Assembly: GCF_004366815.1 (NCBI RefSeq)
Contig: NZ_SORI01000002.1
Span: forward strand, 124,001-188,000
Direction: 5' to 3'
Length of the DNA: 64,000 bases
Source: Aminivibrio pyruvatiphilus
GTDB taxonomy: Bacteria > Synergistota > Synergistia > Synergistales > Aminobacteriaceae
A program made the position numbers and the translations under genes. The notes below the pieces were generated by a model, which was not told the DNA's origin, searched no databases, and saw nothing but the letters and a program-made list of their open reading frames with translations. Shown here piece after piece: positions 17,471 through 25,774 of this stretch. Position 1 is the stretch's first letter. Each line of letters starts with the position of its first letter.

Positions 17471-17659
17471 AGAAATCACCCATGCTCAAAAACATGATTC
17501 TCGAACGGAAGGTCCTTGAACGGCCTCGCGGGATTTGAAACGTTCAGGGAGCTGGAGAAGAAGTATCTCCCCCTTTTCCTGGAAGAAACCTGCAGATCCT
17601 TCACCCGTCAGGACATCCGCTCCGTCAGAATCCTGCAGGGAAAAGGCAGAACTACTTAA
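17467..17659 (+). pseudogene. Frame-disrupted small coding remnant after the TRAP permease
   Basis: An ATG overlapping the permease stop (AATGA) opens 23 codons (MKKSPMLKNMILERKVLERP...) that end at TGA 17536-17538. A different frame carries on from about 17513 with LNGLAGFETFRELEKKYLPL and further coding-like residues to TAA 17657. The two halves join with a single shift near 17513-17520, suggesting a short gene of about 64 codons broken by a small indel. I do not recognise the family. An independent 47-codon ORF from TTG 17516 is the alternative. Confidence 0.35.
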
Positions 17660-17660
17660 C

Positions 17661-17695
17661 GGGGAGGCTTCCCCTGCGGAAGGGGAAGTCTCCCC
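17661..17695. terminator. Hairpin between convergent transcription units
   Basis: GGGGAGGCTTCCCC and AAGGGGAAGTCTCCCC form a long imperfect stem between the TRAP operon and the leftward gene ending at 17705. It is followed by only a short T-rich stretch on the minus strand. Confidence 0.5.
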
Positions 17696-17704
17696 CGCAG
17701 TCCG

Positions 17705-18553
17705 TTACTTTACGGTGAAGTCGATAGCGCCCAGGGCGCCGGCATTATAGACGTAGGAGCCCGGCTTTCCGGGGAGCATGTTTCCCAGGGCTCCCGTGAG
17801 GAGCACATCTCCCTTCTCCATGGTCCAGCCCTGTTCAATCATTGTGTTCACCAGCCAGAGGGCAGTCTCCCACTGGTCCCCGAGGGCGTCCGATCCCCTG
17901 CCCCGGTTCACTTCAGCCCCGTCGAGGGAAAGAACGGGAACGAGCTCGTTGATGTCGGGCGCGGCACCCAGGGGAACCGGCTTTCCGACGATGAACCCCT
18001 TGGACGAGATGGCGGATGCGTTGATGTCCGCTGCCTTCAGCTGCTTCATGTCGGTGAAGGCGAGGTCGGGAAGCTCTATGGCGGCTGCGAGGAACGCAAC
18101 CTTGCCCTTGAGGGCGTCCACGTCCTTCAGGGACTCCTTCACCGGCTCCCCGAGAATGAAGCCGATCTCGCACTCCAGCATGAGATTTCCGAAGTCCGCC
18201 CGGTTCACTTCCACGGGGCCCGCCGCCCCGTCCAGCCCGCCTCCGGGGAAAAGCACCGCCGCGAAGGGCGTGTCGGAACCGAAACGCTTCATGGTGGCTT
18301 CCGTGGTCAGGCCCGCCTTGAAACCCGCGGGACGGTCCGCTCCGAGGCGTTTTTTCGAATAGGCCGTCTGGACCGCATAGGACTCGTCCACAGTCATGCC
18401 GGGATACTCCGCCGTCAGGACGGGAAAAGGCTTCCCCTCCATGGCCGCGGAATATACCTTCTCCGCCAGGGCCTGGATATCCGCCCCCCAGCCCATCGCC
18501 GCGAGGAGCAGCACAGCCAGGAATGCCGCACAGGTACGTCTTGCCGCCTTCAT
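17705..18553 (-). CDS. Secreted 2-keto-4-pentenoate hydratase-like (MhpD/FAH superfamily) protein
   Basis: 282-residue protein. Residues about 1-24 form a clear signal peptide (basic KAARR, then a hydrophobic core to MGWGA). The mature part is MhpD-like: YAVQTAYSKKRL, GFKAGLTTEATMKRFG, the metal-site segment LMLECEIGFILGE, and DQWETALWLVNTMIEQG plus GDVLLTGALG at the C-terminus. Cytosolic members hydrate 2-hydroxypenta-2,4-dienoate or act on related enols; export is unusual, so the role may be non-canonical. ATG at 18553 has GGAGG at suitable distance; a GTG 12 nt earlier overlaps that site. It is a monocistronic gene convergent with the TRAP operon. Confidence 0.8.
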   Translation of the reverse strand: MKAARRTCAAFLAVLLLAAMGWGADIQALAEKVYSAAMEGKPFPVLTAEYPGMTVDESYAVQTAYSKKRLGADRPAGFKAGLTTEATMKRFGSDTPFAAVLFPGGGLDGAAGPVEVNRADFGNLMLECEIGFILGEPVKESLKDVDALKGKVAFLAAAIELPDLAFTDMKQLKAADINASAISSKGFIVGKPVPLGAAPDINELVPVLSLDGAEVNRGRGSDALGDQWETALWLVNTMIEQGWTMEKGDVLLTGALGNMLPGKPGSYVYNAGALGAIDFTVK

Positions 18554-18731
18554 TGCCGGATCCACCTCCAGAAGATAAGAAAATTGTCTCTTCAGGGCAT
18601 TGTACTCCTTTTCCGTGATTTTGTTCAGCTTTCAGCGTTTTTCCCCCGGGCGGAGTACAGGAACTTCCTCTTTTTTCAGAGTGTGCTTTTCGCCTCTCTA
18701 GAGTAGAATAGAATTGTCAGGGAGCTTTCGA

Positions 18732-19187
18732 ATGGAGGAGAACATCGTGATTGAAGAAAAAATCATGAAAACCATCCGGAGCGTCATTACGGGACTTCCC
18801 GGCGATTTCCAGTCCGATGACGGGCTTCACTCGCTCACGTCCGTCGTTGCGGAACGAAAAGGCTTTTTTTCCCGGAGAAAGCTCACTTTCACCGCACGGT
18901 TCAGGGTGAACGAGGAAACGCGGGAAGTGGTTTACAACGAGACTCTCGTGGAACGAAAGAGCGGCCTCGGGGCAGGATCCGGGGAAGGAATATCGGGATT
19001 CGGCTTCAGGAAGTGGAAAATCTCTTCGGGACCAAGCGGCCTCGATGGGGCGCTGGAGGAGCAGTCGGAACTGTTCGGCAGAAAGTACGGCTTTACCTTC
19101 AGGTTCCAGCAGATCCGGGACGCCGTCCGGAAGCTGGCTGAAGAAGAGGGATACACCTTCAAGCACCAGCTCTGGGGGAAACTGTAG
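18732..19187 (+). CDS. Hypothetical cytoplasmic protein
   Basis: About 151 residues, no signal peptide or membrane segment, charged, with FFSRRKLTFTARFRVNEETR and FGRKYGFTFRFQQIRDAVRK suggesting a beta-sandwich followed by a helix. I do not recognise the family. ATG at 18732 (GGAG 7 nt upstream) is given, but the in-frame GTG at 18747 behind GGAGGAG is equally good. A TAGAAT -10-like element lies at 18704-18709. It is followed 64 bp later by the SprA-like gene, possibly in the same transcript. Confidence 0.65.
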   Translation: MEENIVIEEKIMKTIRSVITGLPGDFQSDDGLHSLTSVVAERKGFFSRRKLTFTARFRVNEETREVVYNETLVERKSGLGAGSGEGISGFGFRKWKISSGPSGLDGALEEQSELFGRKYGFTFRFQQIRDAVRKLAEEEGYTFKHQLWGKL

Positions 19188-19251
19188 AACGACGGTGAAA
19201 ATCTGATATAATAAATAGATTGAATTTACTGTTCTTTGTAAGGAGGAACCC

Positions 19252-19995
19252 ATGTCCGGCATAGGCGCGGTCACCCCTGTGAACAGCATACAGATCGCCG
19301 CCCCCGTCGCCAGCCAACCGAGACGGGAAGGCCTTCGCCGTGCCGAGCAGGAGGTTCTTCGCCAGGAAATGGCCCTGCGGAACTCCGGCGATGTGACGTC
19401 CACGGTCTATCATTTCTCCGTGGGACCGGATGGAAAAACCTACATCACCGGCGCAACGGTGACGGTCCGCACAACCGCGGAGGAAGAGGCGGGCGGCAAA
19501 GTTCCGGATGCCGGCAAAGACCGGGGACCGGCCGGGCGGAAGGACCGTGACGAAAACACCCCCCATGAAGAAGGGAAGAAAAGTACAGCAGGAGAAGAGG
19601 CGACGGCTGCTTCACAGCTGAAAGCCATCGAACGGGACGTCATAGCCCACGAAGCGGCCCACAAGGCGGTGGGCGGCCAGTTCGCCGGTCCTGTCTCCTA
19701 CAGCTATGCCACCGGGGCGGACGGCAGGCGGTACATTGTCGGGGGAGAGGTCTCCATTTCCGCACCGGAAGGCAAAACACCCGAGGAGACCATCCGGATC
19801 ATGGAACAGGTGAAACGGGCGGCCCTTGCCCCGGGTTCACCTTCCCCCCAGGACCTCCGGGTGGCGGCGGCAGCTTCGGCGGCCCAGATGCGGGCCCGGG
19901 CGGAGATGGCGAAACAGGACGCGTCCCGCGCCTACTCCGGTACCGGAAACGGCGGTTACGGCCGGGGGGACGGAGAGCTTTCCCTGACGGCGTGA
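19252..19995 (+). CDS. SprA-family putative metalloprotease
   Basis: 247-residue protein of the SprA-related putative metalloprotease family. The diagnostic block is RDVIAHEAAHKAVGG, with a HExxH zinc-site motif at H133-E134-x2-H137, followed by YSYATGADGRRYIVGGEVSI. The N-terminal part (SVGPDGKTYITGATV) repeats a similar beta-strand pattern, and a charged low-complexity linker spans residues about 75-120. Start ATG 19252 follows AAGGAGG. Members are common in many phyla but uncharacterised; protease activity is predicted only. A strong terminator follows. Confidence 0.8.
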   Translation: MSGIGAVTPVNSIQIAAPVASQPRREGLRRAEQEVLRQEMALRNSGDVTSTVYHFSVGPDGKTYITGATVTVRTTAEEEAGGKVPDAGKDRGPAGRKDRDENTPHEEGKKSTAGEEATAASQLKAIERDVIAHEAAHKAVGGQFAGPVSYSYATGADGRRYIVGGEVSISAPEGKTPEETIRIMEQVKRAALAPGSPSPQDLRVAAAASAAQMRARAEMAKQDASRAYSGTGNGGYGRGDGELSLTA

Positions 19996-20017
19996 CACGC
20001 CCCATTTGATGACAGCA

Positions 20018-20054
20018 AAAGAGGACGCCCCGGAGGACGTCCTCTTTATTTTTT
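20018..20054. terminator. Bidirectional intrinsic terminator
   Basis: A 10-bp perfect stem AAAGAGGACG / CGTCCTCTTT followed by ATTTTTT on the plus strand. It serves the SprA-like gene and, read from the other strand, lies just beyond the leftward gene ending at 20056. Confidence 0.85.
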
Positions 20055-20055
20055 C

Positions 20056-20403
20056 CTATTCCACGGTGAGGGACTTTTTCAGATTTCCCGCACGGCTGCA
20101 CACCGCTTCCACCTCGAGCACGGCTCCCTTGGGAAGATCGCCTACATGGAAGCAGGCGGCAGCGGCCTTGCCGTCAACCTGCCAGGCCGGCTCGAGGCGG
20201 TACATGAGCTGTCCGTTGAGGGAAAGGGTGAAGAGGTTGATATAATGTCTTTTTCCGTCAGGCACCGAGTGAGGGGCATGAACCTCGAGAACTCCCCCCT
20301 CCCTGTTGTAGAGAAGTTCAAGGTCCGAGGGCGGATGGGACCAGGCGGCCCCGGCCGAAAACACCATCACCAGCGCAAAGAGCAGAAGAAATATCTTTTT
20401 CAC
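20056..20403 (-). CDS. Small secreted protein of unknown function
   Basis: About 115 residues with a signal peptide (KKIFLLLFALVMVFSAGAAWS) followed by HPPSDLELLYN. The mature part contains LEVHAPHSVPDGKRHYINLF and a C-terminal beta pattern that looks like a single immunoglobulin-like or cupredoxin-like sandwich. Histidines right after the cleavage site and in APHSV/KRHYI could bind a metal, reminiscent of small periplasmic proteins of anaerobes, but I cannot assign a family. GTG at 20403 is chosen over GTG at 20412 because of distance to GAAGGAG. Confidence 0.7.
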   Translation of the reverse strand: MKKIFLLLFALVMVFSAGAAWSHPPSDLELLYNREGGVLEVHAPHSVPDGKRHYINLFTLSLNGQLMYRLEPAWQVDGKAAAACFHVGDLPKGAVLEVEAVCSRAGNLKKSLTVE

Positions 20404-20528
20404 TGTACTCACTCTCCTTCAGTCCTGAAATTTGAAATCTTCCATGGAATAGTGTAGCAGAAAAACCCTGTTTCTATATCCCGTACCCTTCGTCCTTCAG
20501 GCGAAAGGGTACCTCCGGAGATGATGGA

Positions 20529-21743
20529 ATGAATCTGCAGCTGCTGAAACAATGGTTCAGGGAACTGGAACCCGTCGGAGCCGATCCGGAAGGAGGCGTC
20601 ACCAGGCTCGCCTATACAGCCGAGGAGGACGCCATGTTCGAAAAAGTCGCGGGCTTCGCCTCGGCGCTGGGTTTTTCCGTAACTGAGGACTGCATCGGGA
20701 ATATGTTCATCTCTTTTCCGGACGGAACGGACCGCCCCTGCCACATGGTGGGCTCCCACCTCGACTCGGTTCCCCGGGGCGGACGGTATGACGGGGTCGT
20801 CGGGGTCCTCGCCGGACTGCTTGTCATGGAAAAAATTCTGAGGCTCGGCCTCTCCATTCCCGTGAAAACAGCCGCTTTCCGGGCGGAGGAATCGAGCCTG
20901 TACGGCCTGGCGACAGCGGGGAGCGGAACAGCCGCCGGGAGCATTGACGCCGTCCGGCTCAGGAACGCGAAATCCCTTTCCGGTGACAGCCTGTACGACA
21001 CCATGACCCGGAAGGGATATGCACCCGGCAGCTGCAGGCTCGAACCTGTTATCGACTTCACCGAGCTCCACATTGAACAGGGCCGGGTGCTCTGGGAGGC
21101 GAAGGAACCTCTAGGCGTCGTAACCGCCATCGCGGCACCGACGAGACTGAAGGTGACGATCCACGGCCGCCAGGACCATTCCGGGGCCACTCCCATGGAC
21201 CTGAGGAAGGACGGCCTCTGCGCCGCAGCGGAGATCATCCTCGGGACAGAACAGGCGGGAAATGCGGAAGCCGCCCACGCCACGGTGGCCACTGTGGGTG
21301 TTGCCCATGTCCGCCCGAACGCCCTGAACGTGGTTCCGGGACTGGTGGAACTGCGGATCGACATCCGGGGAATCCTGAAGGAAAGTATCTCCCGGACTGT
21401 CGGTGCCGTCAGGAATACAATCCGGGAAACAGAACTGCAGCGGGGCATCCTGTGCGAGGTGGAAACTCTCTCCTCCATGGACCCCGTCACCCTGGCTCCT
21501 TCAGTAATCGATTCCCTCGCCGGGGCTGCGGAAAAGACCGGAGTCCCCTTCCGCAGGATGGCAAGCGGAGCGGGACACGACGCCATGAAGGTTGCCGCCG
21601 TCGCGCCCGCAGGCATGCTCTTTATCCCCTGCAGGGAAGGAATAAGCCACAATCCCGGGGAGGAAGCCTCCCTGGAGGATGTGGCCCTTGGAGCGGAGAT
21701 TCTCCTCGAGGCTCTGAAAATCCGAAGGCACATGGGCGTTTAG
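20529..21743 (+). CDS. M20-family amidohydrolase (N-carbamoyl-L-amino acid hydrolase/allantoate amidohydrolase-like)
   Basis: 404-residue dinuclear metal hydrolase of peptidase family M20, subgroup hydantoinase/carbamoylase. Visible ligands: H77-x-D79 in GSHLDSVPRGGRYDG with D88, the Glu pair at 120-121, and the HIEQG motif (ELHIEQGRVLWE) typical of carbamoylases and allantoate amidohydrolases; GRQDHSGATPMDLRKD and SGAGHDAM follow. The usual EEG-x-R-F motif is replaced by EESSLYG, so the substrate may differ. It stands alone between a terminator and a small membrane-protein gene. Likely role is release of ammonia and an amino acid from a carbamoyl or ureido compound (inference). Confidence 0.88.
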   Translation: MNLQLLKQWFRELEPVGADPEGGVTRLAYTAEEDAMFEKVAGFASALGFSVTEDCIGNMFISFPDGTDRPCHMVGSHLDSVPRGGRYDGVVGVLAGLLVMEKILRLGLSIPVKTAAFRAEESSLYGLATAGSGTAAGSIDAVRLRNAKSLSGDSLYDTMTRKGYAPGSCRLEPVIDFTELHIEQGRVLWEAKEPLGVVTAIAAPTRLKVTIHGRQDHSGATPMDLRKDGLCAAAEIILGTEQAGNAEAAHATVATVGVAHVRPNALNVVPGLVELRIDIRGILKESISRTVGAVRNTIRETELQRGILCEVETLSSMDPVTLAPSVIDSLAGAAEKTGVPFRRMASGAGHDAMKVAAVAPAGMLFIPCREGISHNPGEEASLEDVALGAEILLEALKIRRHMGV

Positions 21744-21987
21744 AAAGAGAGCCTCTTTTTATTCTACAACGAAATAGGTCTGAATATAGAGAATAGCAAA
21801 TTGCCGTTTTTTTCGATTTTGGGTTGAATTGAGCCTGCAATTATGGTAGGTTATTTTCAGTTCAATAGTTTCGATCTTCTTTCAATTCGTTCTTCAGTTC
21901 ACAGATCTTCGTTTTTCTCCTTTTCAGCTTTTGCCGCGCCATGCAGATCGAATCAGCCGTGCTCCAGGACGTAAGGAGGTGAAATGG

Positions 21988-22086
21988 ATGAATACCATCA
22001 CCATGGTTTGGCTTGGAATTATGGCCGTCATCGGCATCGTCATGATCGTAATGAAAAAGAAAATGAGCGCAAAGGACGAAGGCTGA
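21988..22086 (+). CDS. Small single-span membrane protein (32 aa)
   Basis: Short ORF with an excellent AAGGAGG site 8 nt before its ATG. The peptide starts MNTITMVWLGIMAVIGIVMI, one hydrophobic helix, followed by VMKKKMSAKDEG, a basic then charged tail, predicting an N-out/C-in membrane peptide. A strong terminator directly follows its stop, supporting a real transcript; the 240-bp leader upstream contains no other gene. It resembles accessory subunits of transporters in size and layout, but no specific family is recognised. Confidence 0.6.
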   Translation: MNTITMVWLGIMAVIGIVMIVMKKKMSAKDEG

Positions 22087-22101
22087 CACCGTTTTTTTCC
22101 G

Positions 22102-22125
22102 CCGCCCCCCGGGGCGGTTTTTTTT
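22102..22125 (+). terminator. Intrinsic terminator
   Basis: CCGCCCC / GGGGCGG stem with a 2-nt centre followed by eight T residues, immediately after the 32-residue membrane-protein gene. Confidence 0.85.
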
Positions 22126-22185
22126 ATCCCACCAGTTAATGCATTTTTCAAAAAACGCCGATACAGCAACAAAGGAGGGAGCGCC

Positions 22186-22377
22186 ATGGAAAAAATGAAG
22201 ACCGCGTGGGTGTCTCCCGTGCTTTCCGCAAACCCGGCCCAGGCAGGGCGGGTCGTTGGAAAGCCGGCGAAGGAACAGCCGAAACAGAACAAGAGGCACT
22301 TCAGAGAGTTTCTTCACCCTTCCGGGGGCGAAAAGCCGGAAGATGAAAGAGAAGAGCGGCTTGATACCTTCGCCTGA
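22186..22377 (+). CDS. Small hypothetical protein (63 aa)
   Basis: Highly charged, probably disordered 63-residue protein rich in Lys, Glu and Pro, with PKQNKRHFREFLHPSGGEKP in its second half. The AAAGGAGGG site 8 nt upstream of the ATG and the terminator after it argue for translation. No homologue is recognised; it may be lineage-specific. Confidence 0.5.
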   Translation: MEKMKTAWVSPVLSANPAQAGRVVGKPAKEQPKQNKRHFREFLHPSGGEKPEDEREERLDTFA

Positions 22378-22400
22378 AAAAGACCTGCAGAGCTGAATCG

Positions 22401-22427
22401 CGGGGCCGCCCCTGAGGGGAGGCCCCG
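22401..22427. terminator. Terminator between convergent genes
   Basis: CGGGGCC / GGCCCCG outer stem with an inner CCCC-TGA-GGGG pairing, between the 63-residue ORF and the end of pgm. A short T-rich run (TGTTCTTT) follows on the plus strand. Confidence 0.65.
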
Positions 22428-22443
22428 CTGTTCTTTGCCGGCG

Positions 22444-24096
22444 TCAGACACCTGCCCTGGCGAAAACCCCGTCCACCATTTCCCGGGCCTCTTCCTGGAT
22501 TCGCCTGAGATGGTCTTCGTCGATGAAGCTCTCGGCATATATCTTGTACACGTCCTCGGTGCCGGAAGGGCGGGCGGCGAACCACCCGTTTTCCGCGGTC
22601 ACCTTCAGACCGCCGATGGGAGCCCCGTTTCCGGGAGCCGCCGTCAGCTTGGCGAGAATGGGCTCGCCGGCCAGGATATCTCCCTCCACGGCGTCGGGGG
22701 TGAGCTTCCTGAGCAGCTTTTTCCTTTCGGGCCCGGCAGCGGCATCGATCCTCGCATAGCAGGGAACGCCGAGCCTCGCTGTGATCCTGTCATACCGTAT
22801 GCCGGGGTGCTCCCCCATGACCGCCAGGATCTCCGCGGCAAGGAGCGTGAGGATAATGCCGTCCTTGTCTGTGGACCATGCCGTGCCGTCTTTCCTGAGA
22901 AAGGACGCACCGGCGCTTTCCTCGCCGCCGAAGCCCATGGAGCCGTCCAGCAGCCCTTCCACGAACCATTTGAATCCCACGGGCACCTCAACGCATTTCC
23001 GGCCCACCGACCGGGCGACCCTGTCGATGAGCGAGCTGGATACCAGGGTCTTTCCCACGGCAGCGTCCTGTTTCCACCCGGGCCTGTGGGTGAAGAGATA
23101 CTCCACCGCCACTGCCAGGTAGCCGTTCGGGGCAAGAAGCCCCCGGTCTGGAACCACGATTCCGTGGCGGTCGAAGTCCGTGTCGTTGCCGAAGGCGATG
23201 TCGTACCTGTCCTTCAGTTGTACCAGGCCCGCCATGGCATAGGGGGATGAGCAGTCCATGCGGATTTTGCCGTCCCAGTCCACGGACATGAACGAAAAGG
23301 TGGGGTCCACCGCCGGGTTGACCACTTCCAGTTTCAGGCCGTACCTGGAAGCGATCACGTCCCAGTAGGCCACGCCGGAGCCGCCCATGGGATCGGCGCC
23401 GATGGAGACGCCCGACCTGGCGATGGCCTGGAGATCGAGGATGGATCCGAGATCATTTACGTAGGGAGCGACAAAATCCATCGTCCTGACTGAGTCCGAC
23501 TTCAGGGCGGAAGAAAAGGAGAGCCTCCTGATTCCCTTCCCGCCCGATTTCAGGATTTCGTTGGCCCGGGCCTGGACCGCATCGGTTATCTCCGGGTCGG
23601 CGGGGCCTCCCGAAGGGGGGTTGTACTTGAAGCCCCCGTCCTCCGGGGGATTGTGGGACGGAGTGATGACCACGCCGTCGCCGAGCCCCGAGGTCCGGCC
23701 CCTGTTCCATTCCAGGATGGCGTGGGAAATCACCGGCGTGGGGGTGTATCCGCCCCCCTCCTGGACCACCGTTTCCACGCCGTTGGCGGCAAAAACCTCC
23801 ACGGCGGTCCGGAAGGCCGGCTCGGAGAGGGCATGGGTGTCCTTACCCACGAAGAGGGGTCCTGTAATGCCCTTCCCTGCCCTGTACTCGGCGATGGCCT
23901 GGGAAACGGCAAGAATGTGGGCCTCGTTGAAGGATCCCTTCAGGGAAGAGCCCCTGTGCCCCGACGTGCCGAAGGAAACGAGCTGGAGAGGGTTGTCCGG
24001 GTCGGGCTGTTCCGTGTAGTAGGCCGACACCAGGCCGGGGATGGAGGCGAGCATGGTATGGGGCGGCCGATGACCCGCAAGAGGAGAGATCGTCAT
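22444..24096 (-). CDS. pgm: Phosphoglucomutase (alpha-D-glucose phosphate-specific)
   Basis: 550-residue alpha-D-phosphohexomutase, close in length to E. coli Pgm. It carries the phosphoserine loop [11 protein letters not shown] with Ser147, the magnesium loop DTDFDRHG, the sugar-binding [10 protein letters not shown] segment and the phosphate-binding [12 protein letters not shown] near the C-terminus. It interconverts glucose-1-phosphate and glucose-6-phosphate. The ATG at 24096 has AGGAGG; longer in-frame extensions are shadows of the upstream gene. It is the third gene of the pirin-PfpI-pgm operon, 10 bp after the PfpI-family gene. Confidence 0.95.
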   Translation of the reverse strand: MTISPLAGHRPPHTMLASIPGLVSAYYTEQPDPDNPLQLVSFGTSGHRGSSLKGSFNEAHILAVSQAIAEYRAGKGITGPLFVGKDTHALSEPAFRTAVEVFAANGVETVVQEGGGYTPTPVISHAILEWNRGRTSGLGDGVVITPSHNPPEDGGFKYNPPSGGPADPEITDAVQARANEILKSGGKGIRRLSFSSALKSDSVRTMDFVAPYVNDLGSILDLQAIARSGVSIGADPMGGSGVAYWDVIASRYGLKLEVVNPAVDPTFSFMSVDWDGKIRMDCSSPYAMAGLVQLKDRYDIAFGNDTDFDRHGIVVPDRGLLAPNGYLAVAVEYLFTHRPGWKQDAAVGKTLVSSSLIDRVARSVGRKCVEVPVGFKWFVEGLLDGSMGFGGEESAGASFLRKDGTAWSTDKDGIILTLLAAEILAVMGEHPGIRYDRITARLGVPCYARIDAAAGPERKKLLRKLTPDAVEGDILAGEPILAKLTAAPGNGAPIGGLKVTAENGWFAARPSGTEDVYKIYAESFIDEDHLRRIQEEAREMVDGVFARAGV

Positions 24097-24106
24097 GACG
24101 AACCTC

Positions 24107-24697
24107 CTATTTCTCGAAAAATCCGTCCGGGCGGAAGGGATACTCGATGTAGCCCGCCGCCTCGGCCGCAAAATCACGGTCGAAGAGCAGGGCGAGGATC
24201 CACAGGGAGAGGTCGATCCCCGAACTGACGCCCCCCGCGGTGAGAATCCGCCCGTCCTTGACCACCTTCTTCTCCATGACCTTGACGCCAGGATAGGCGT
24301 CGAGCTCCTCGAAATAGCCGTGGTGGGTGGTGGCAGCCCTTCCCTGGAGAAGGCCCGCCTCGGCGGCAAAGAAGGCGCCGGTGCATACTGTGCCCAGGAA
24401 GCGCACCTGCTCGTACCGCTCCTTCACGAAATTGATCACCCGCTTGTCCCGAACGGCGATCCTCCGTCCCTGCCCTCCCGGAAGGATGAGCACGTCCAGC
24501 TGCGGACAGAGATCAGCTCCTCCGTCGGGCAGAAATCGGAGTCCGTTCGCTGCCTTGATGGGACCGTCCTGGAAGGCGAGAATTTTCACGTCCATGCTGC
24601 CCGGCTTCACGGCGTTCGCCGCCGAAAGCGTCTCAAAGGGGCCGACAAAATCCAGTTCCTCCACATCGGGGAAAACAAGTATTCCTGCCTGTATCAC
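24107..24697 (-). CDS. DJ-1/PfpI family protein
   Basis: About 196 residues of the DJ-1/PfpI glutamine-amidotransferase-like fold. The nucleophile-elbow cysteine is in [18 protein letters not shown], followed by [26 protein letters not shown] at the N-terminus carries the conserved glutamate. The [10 protein letters not shown] form is like isonitrile-hydratase-type and related members rather than Hsp31. GTG at 24697 is chosen for its spacing from GAGAGG; a GTG 9 nt earlier overlaps the site. Its role with pirin and pgm is not evident. Confidence 0.85.
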   Translation of the reverse strand: MIQAGILVFPDVEELDFVGPFETLSAANAVKPGSMDVKILAFQDGPIKAANGLRFLPDGGADLCPQLDVLILPGGQGRRIAVRDKRVINFVKERYEQVRFLGTVCTGAFFAAEAGLLQGRAATTHHGYFEELDAYPGVKVMEKKVVKDGRILTAGGVSSGIDLSLWILALLFDRDFAAEAAGYIEYPFRPDGFFEK

Positions 24698-24742
24698 GGC
24701 ATCCACCCTCTCTCTTCTGATTGTGTACTCCCGGTGTCCGTT

Positions 24743-25588
24743 TCACTTCCGTATAAATGTTCCTTTCTCCAGATCCCGGAAAGCCTGGTCAAGTTCCTCC
24801 TTCGTGTTCATCACGATGGGGCCGCCCCAGGCCACGGGCTCGCCCAACGGCATGCCTTCCAGGTAGAGGAACCGGATCCCGCTCCCGGCGGCCTGCACTG
24901 AAAACAAATCCCCCCGGGAGAAAAGAACGGCGTTCTTCTCCTTCACCCCTGTTCCGTTTCCGGGACCGAAGGCTCCTTCTCCCTCCACGATATACACGAA
25001 CACCGTTGCCTCAGGGGGTGTTTCCACCGTCCAGCGCCCGCCTGCCCGGACGGAAACGTCGAGATACCTGGGCTGCACGTAATGGGCCTTCATGGGCCCC
25101 TCCACTGACCTGTAGGTCCCCGACAGGACCCGGACCTCCGCTGTCTCCTCCGTTATCCGGGGAATATTCTCGCTGACAAGATCATTGTACTTCGGCGGGC
25201 ACATTTTATCCTTCGCGGGAAGGTTGAGCCAGAGCTGGGCACCGAGAAGGCGCTCCGACGGCTTCGGCATCTCCTGGTGGATGATCCCCGAGCCGGCGGT
25301 CATCCACTGGCAGTCGCCGTCAAGAATGCTTCCCCTGTTGCCGAGGCTGTCCCCGTGTTCTATCTCGCCGCTGATAAGGTAGGTGATCGTCTCGATGCCC
25401 CTGTGGGGATGCCAGGGAAAGCCCTTCACGTAGTCGGCGGGGTCTTTCGAGTCGAAGGCGTCCAGCATGAGGAAGGGGTCAAAGTCCTTCACGTCATGGT
25501 AGCCGAAGACGCGCACCAGGCTGACCCCTGCTCCGTCAGTCGTCCTGCGGCCGGAAACGATCTTTGCCGGAACCCGCATATTCTCCAT
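24743..25588 (-). CDS. Pirin family protein
   Basis: 281-residue bicupin of the pirin family. Metal-site histidines are in PWHPHRGIET, in GEIEHGDSLGNRG and in SGIIHQEMP; the second cupin domain follows (VEGEGAFGPGN). Some pirins have quercetinase activity or act as redox-sensing cofactors; function here is open. The ATG is preceded by AAGGAGG, and a good sigma-70 promoter lies 36-64 bp upstream. It is the first gene of the operon leading to pgm. Confidence 0.9.
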   Translation of the reverse strand: MENMRVPAKIVSGRRTTDGAGVSLVRVFGYHDVKDFDPFLMLDAFDSKDPADYVKGFPWHPHRGIETITYLISGEIEHGDSLGNRGSILDGDCQWMTAGSGIIHQEMPKPSERLLGAQLWLNLPAKDKMCPPKYNDLVSENIPRITEETAEVRVLSGTYRSVEGPMKAHYVQPRYLDVSVRAGGRWTVETPPEATVFVYIVEGEGAFGPGNGTGVKEKNAVLFSRGDLFSVQAAGSGIRFLYLEGMPLGEPVAWGGPIVMNTKEELDQAFRDLEKGTFIRK

Positions 25589-25623
25589 TTTTAAAGGACA
25601 CCTCCTTATCTCTTTATTACGTT

Positions 25624-25652
25624 ATACTATTCAATGAAAGGGGATAGGTCAA
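25624..25652 (-). promoter_or_regulatory. Sigma-70 promoter of the pirin-PfpI-pgm operon
   Basis: Read on the minus strand: TTGACC (25652-25647), 17-bp spacer, TAGTAT (25629-25624), upstream of the pirin gene. Confidence 0.6.
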
Positions 25653-25774
25653 GGTCAGGCCTGCCCCTATGAGGGTCCGTAGAAATACTTACTTCGTCGG
25701 GAGAAGAACTTCCAATAGTATTCCATTTTCACAGGTGATATTCTTTCTCCACTTTCGAAGAGGAGGAGATTGCC

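Noticed and set aside
21984-22139. Histidine-rich 51-codon frame starting MDEYHHHG
   Set aside because: Its ATG is only 4 nt from the ribosome site and the frame runs through the terminator; the 32-residue membrane peptide in the next frame fits better.
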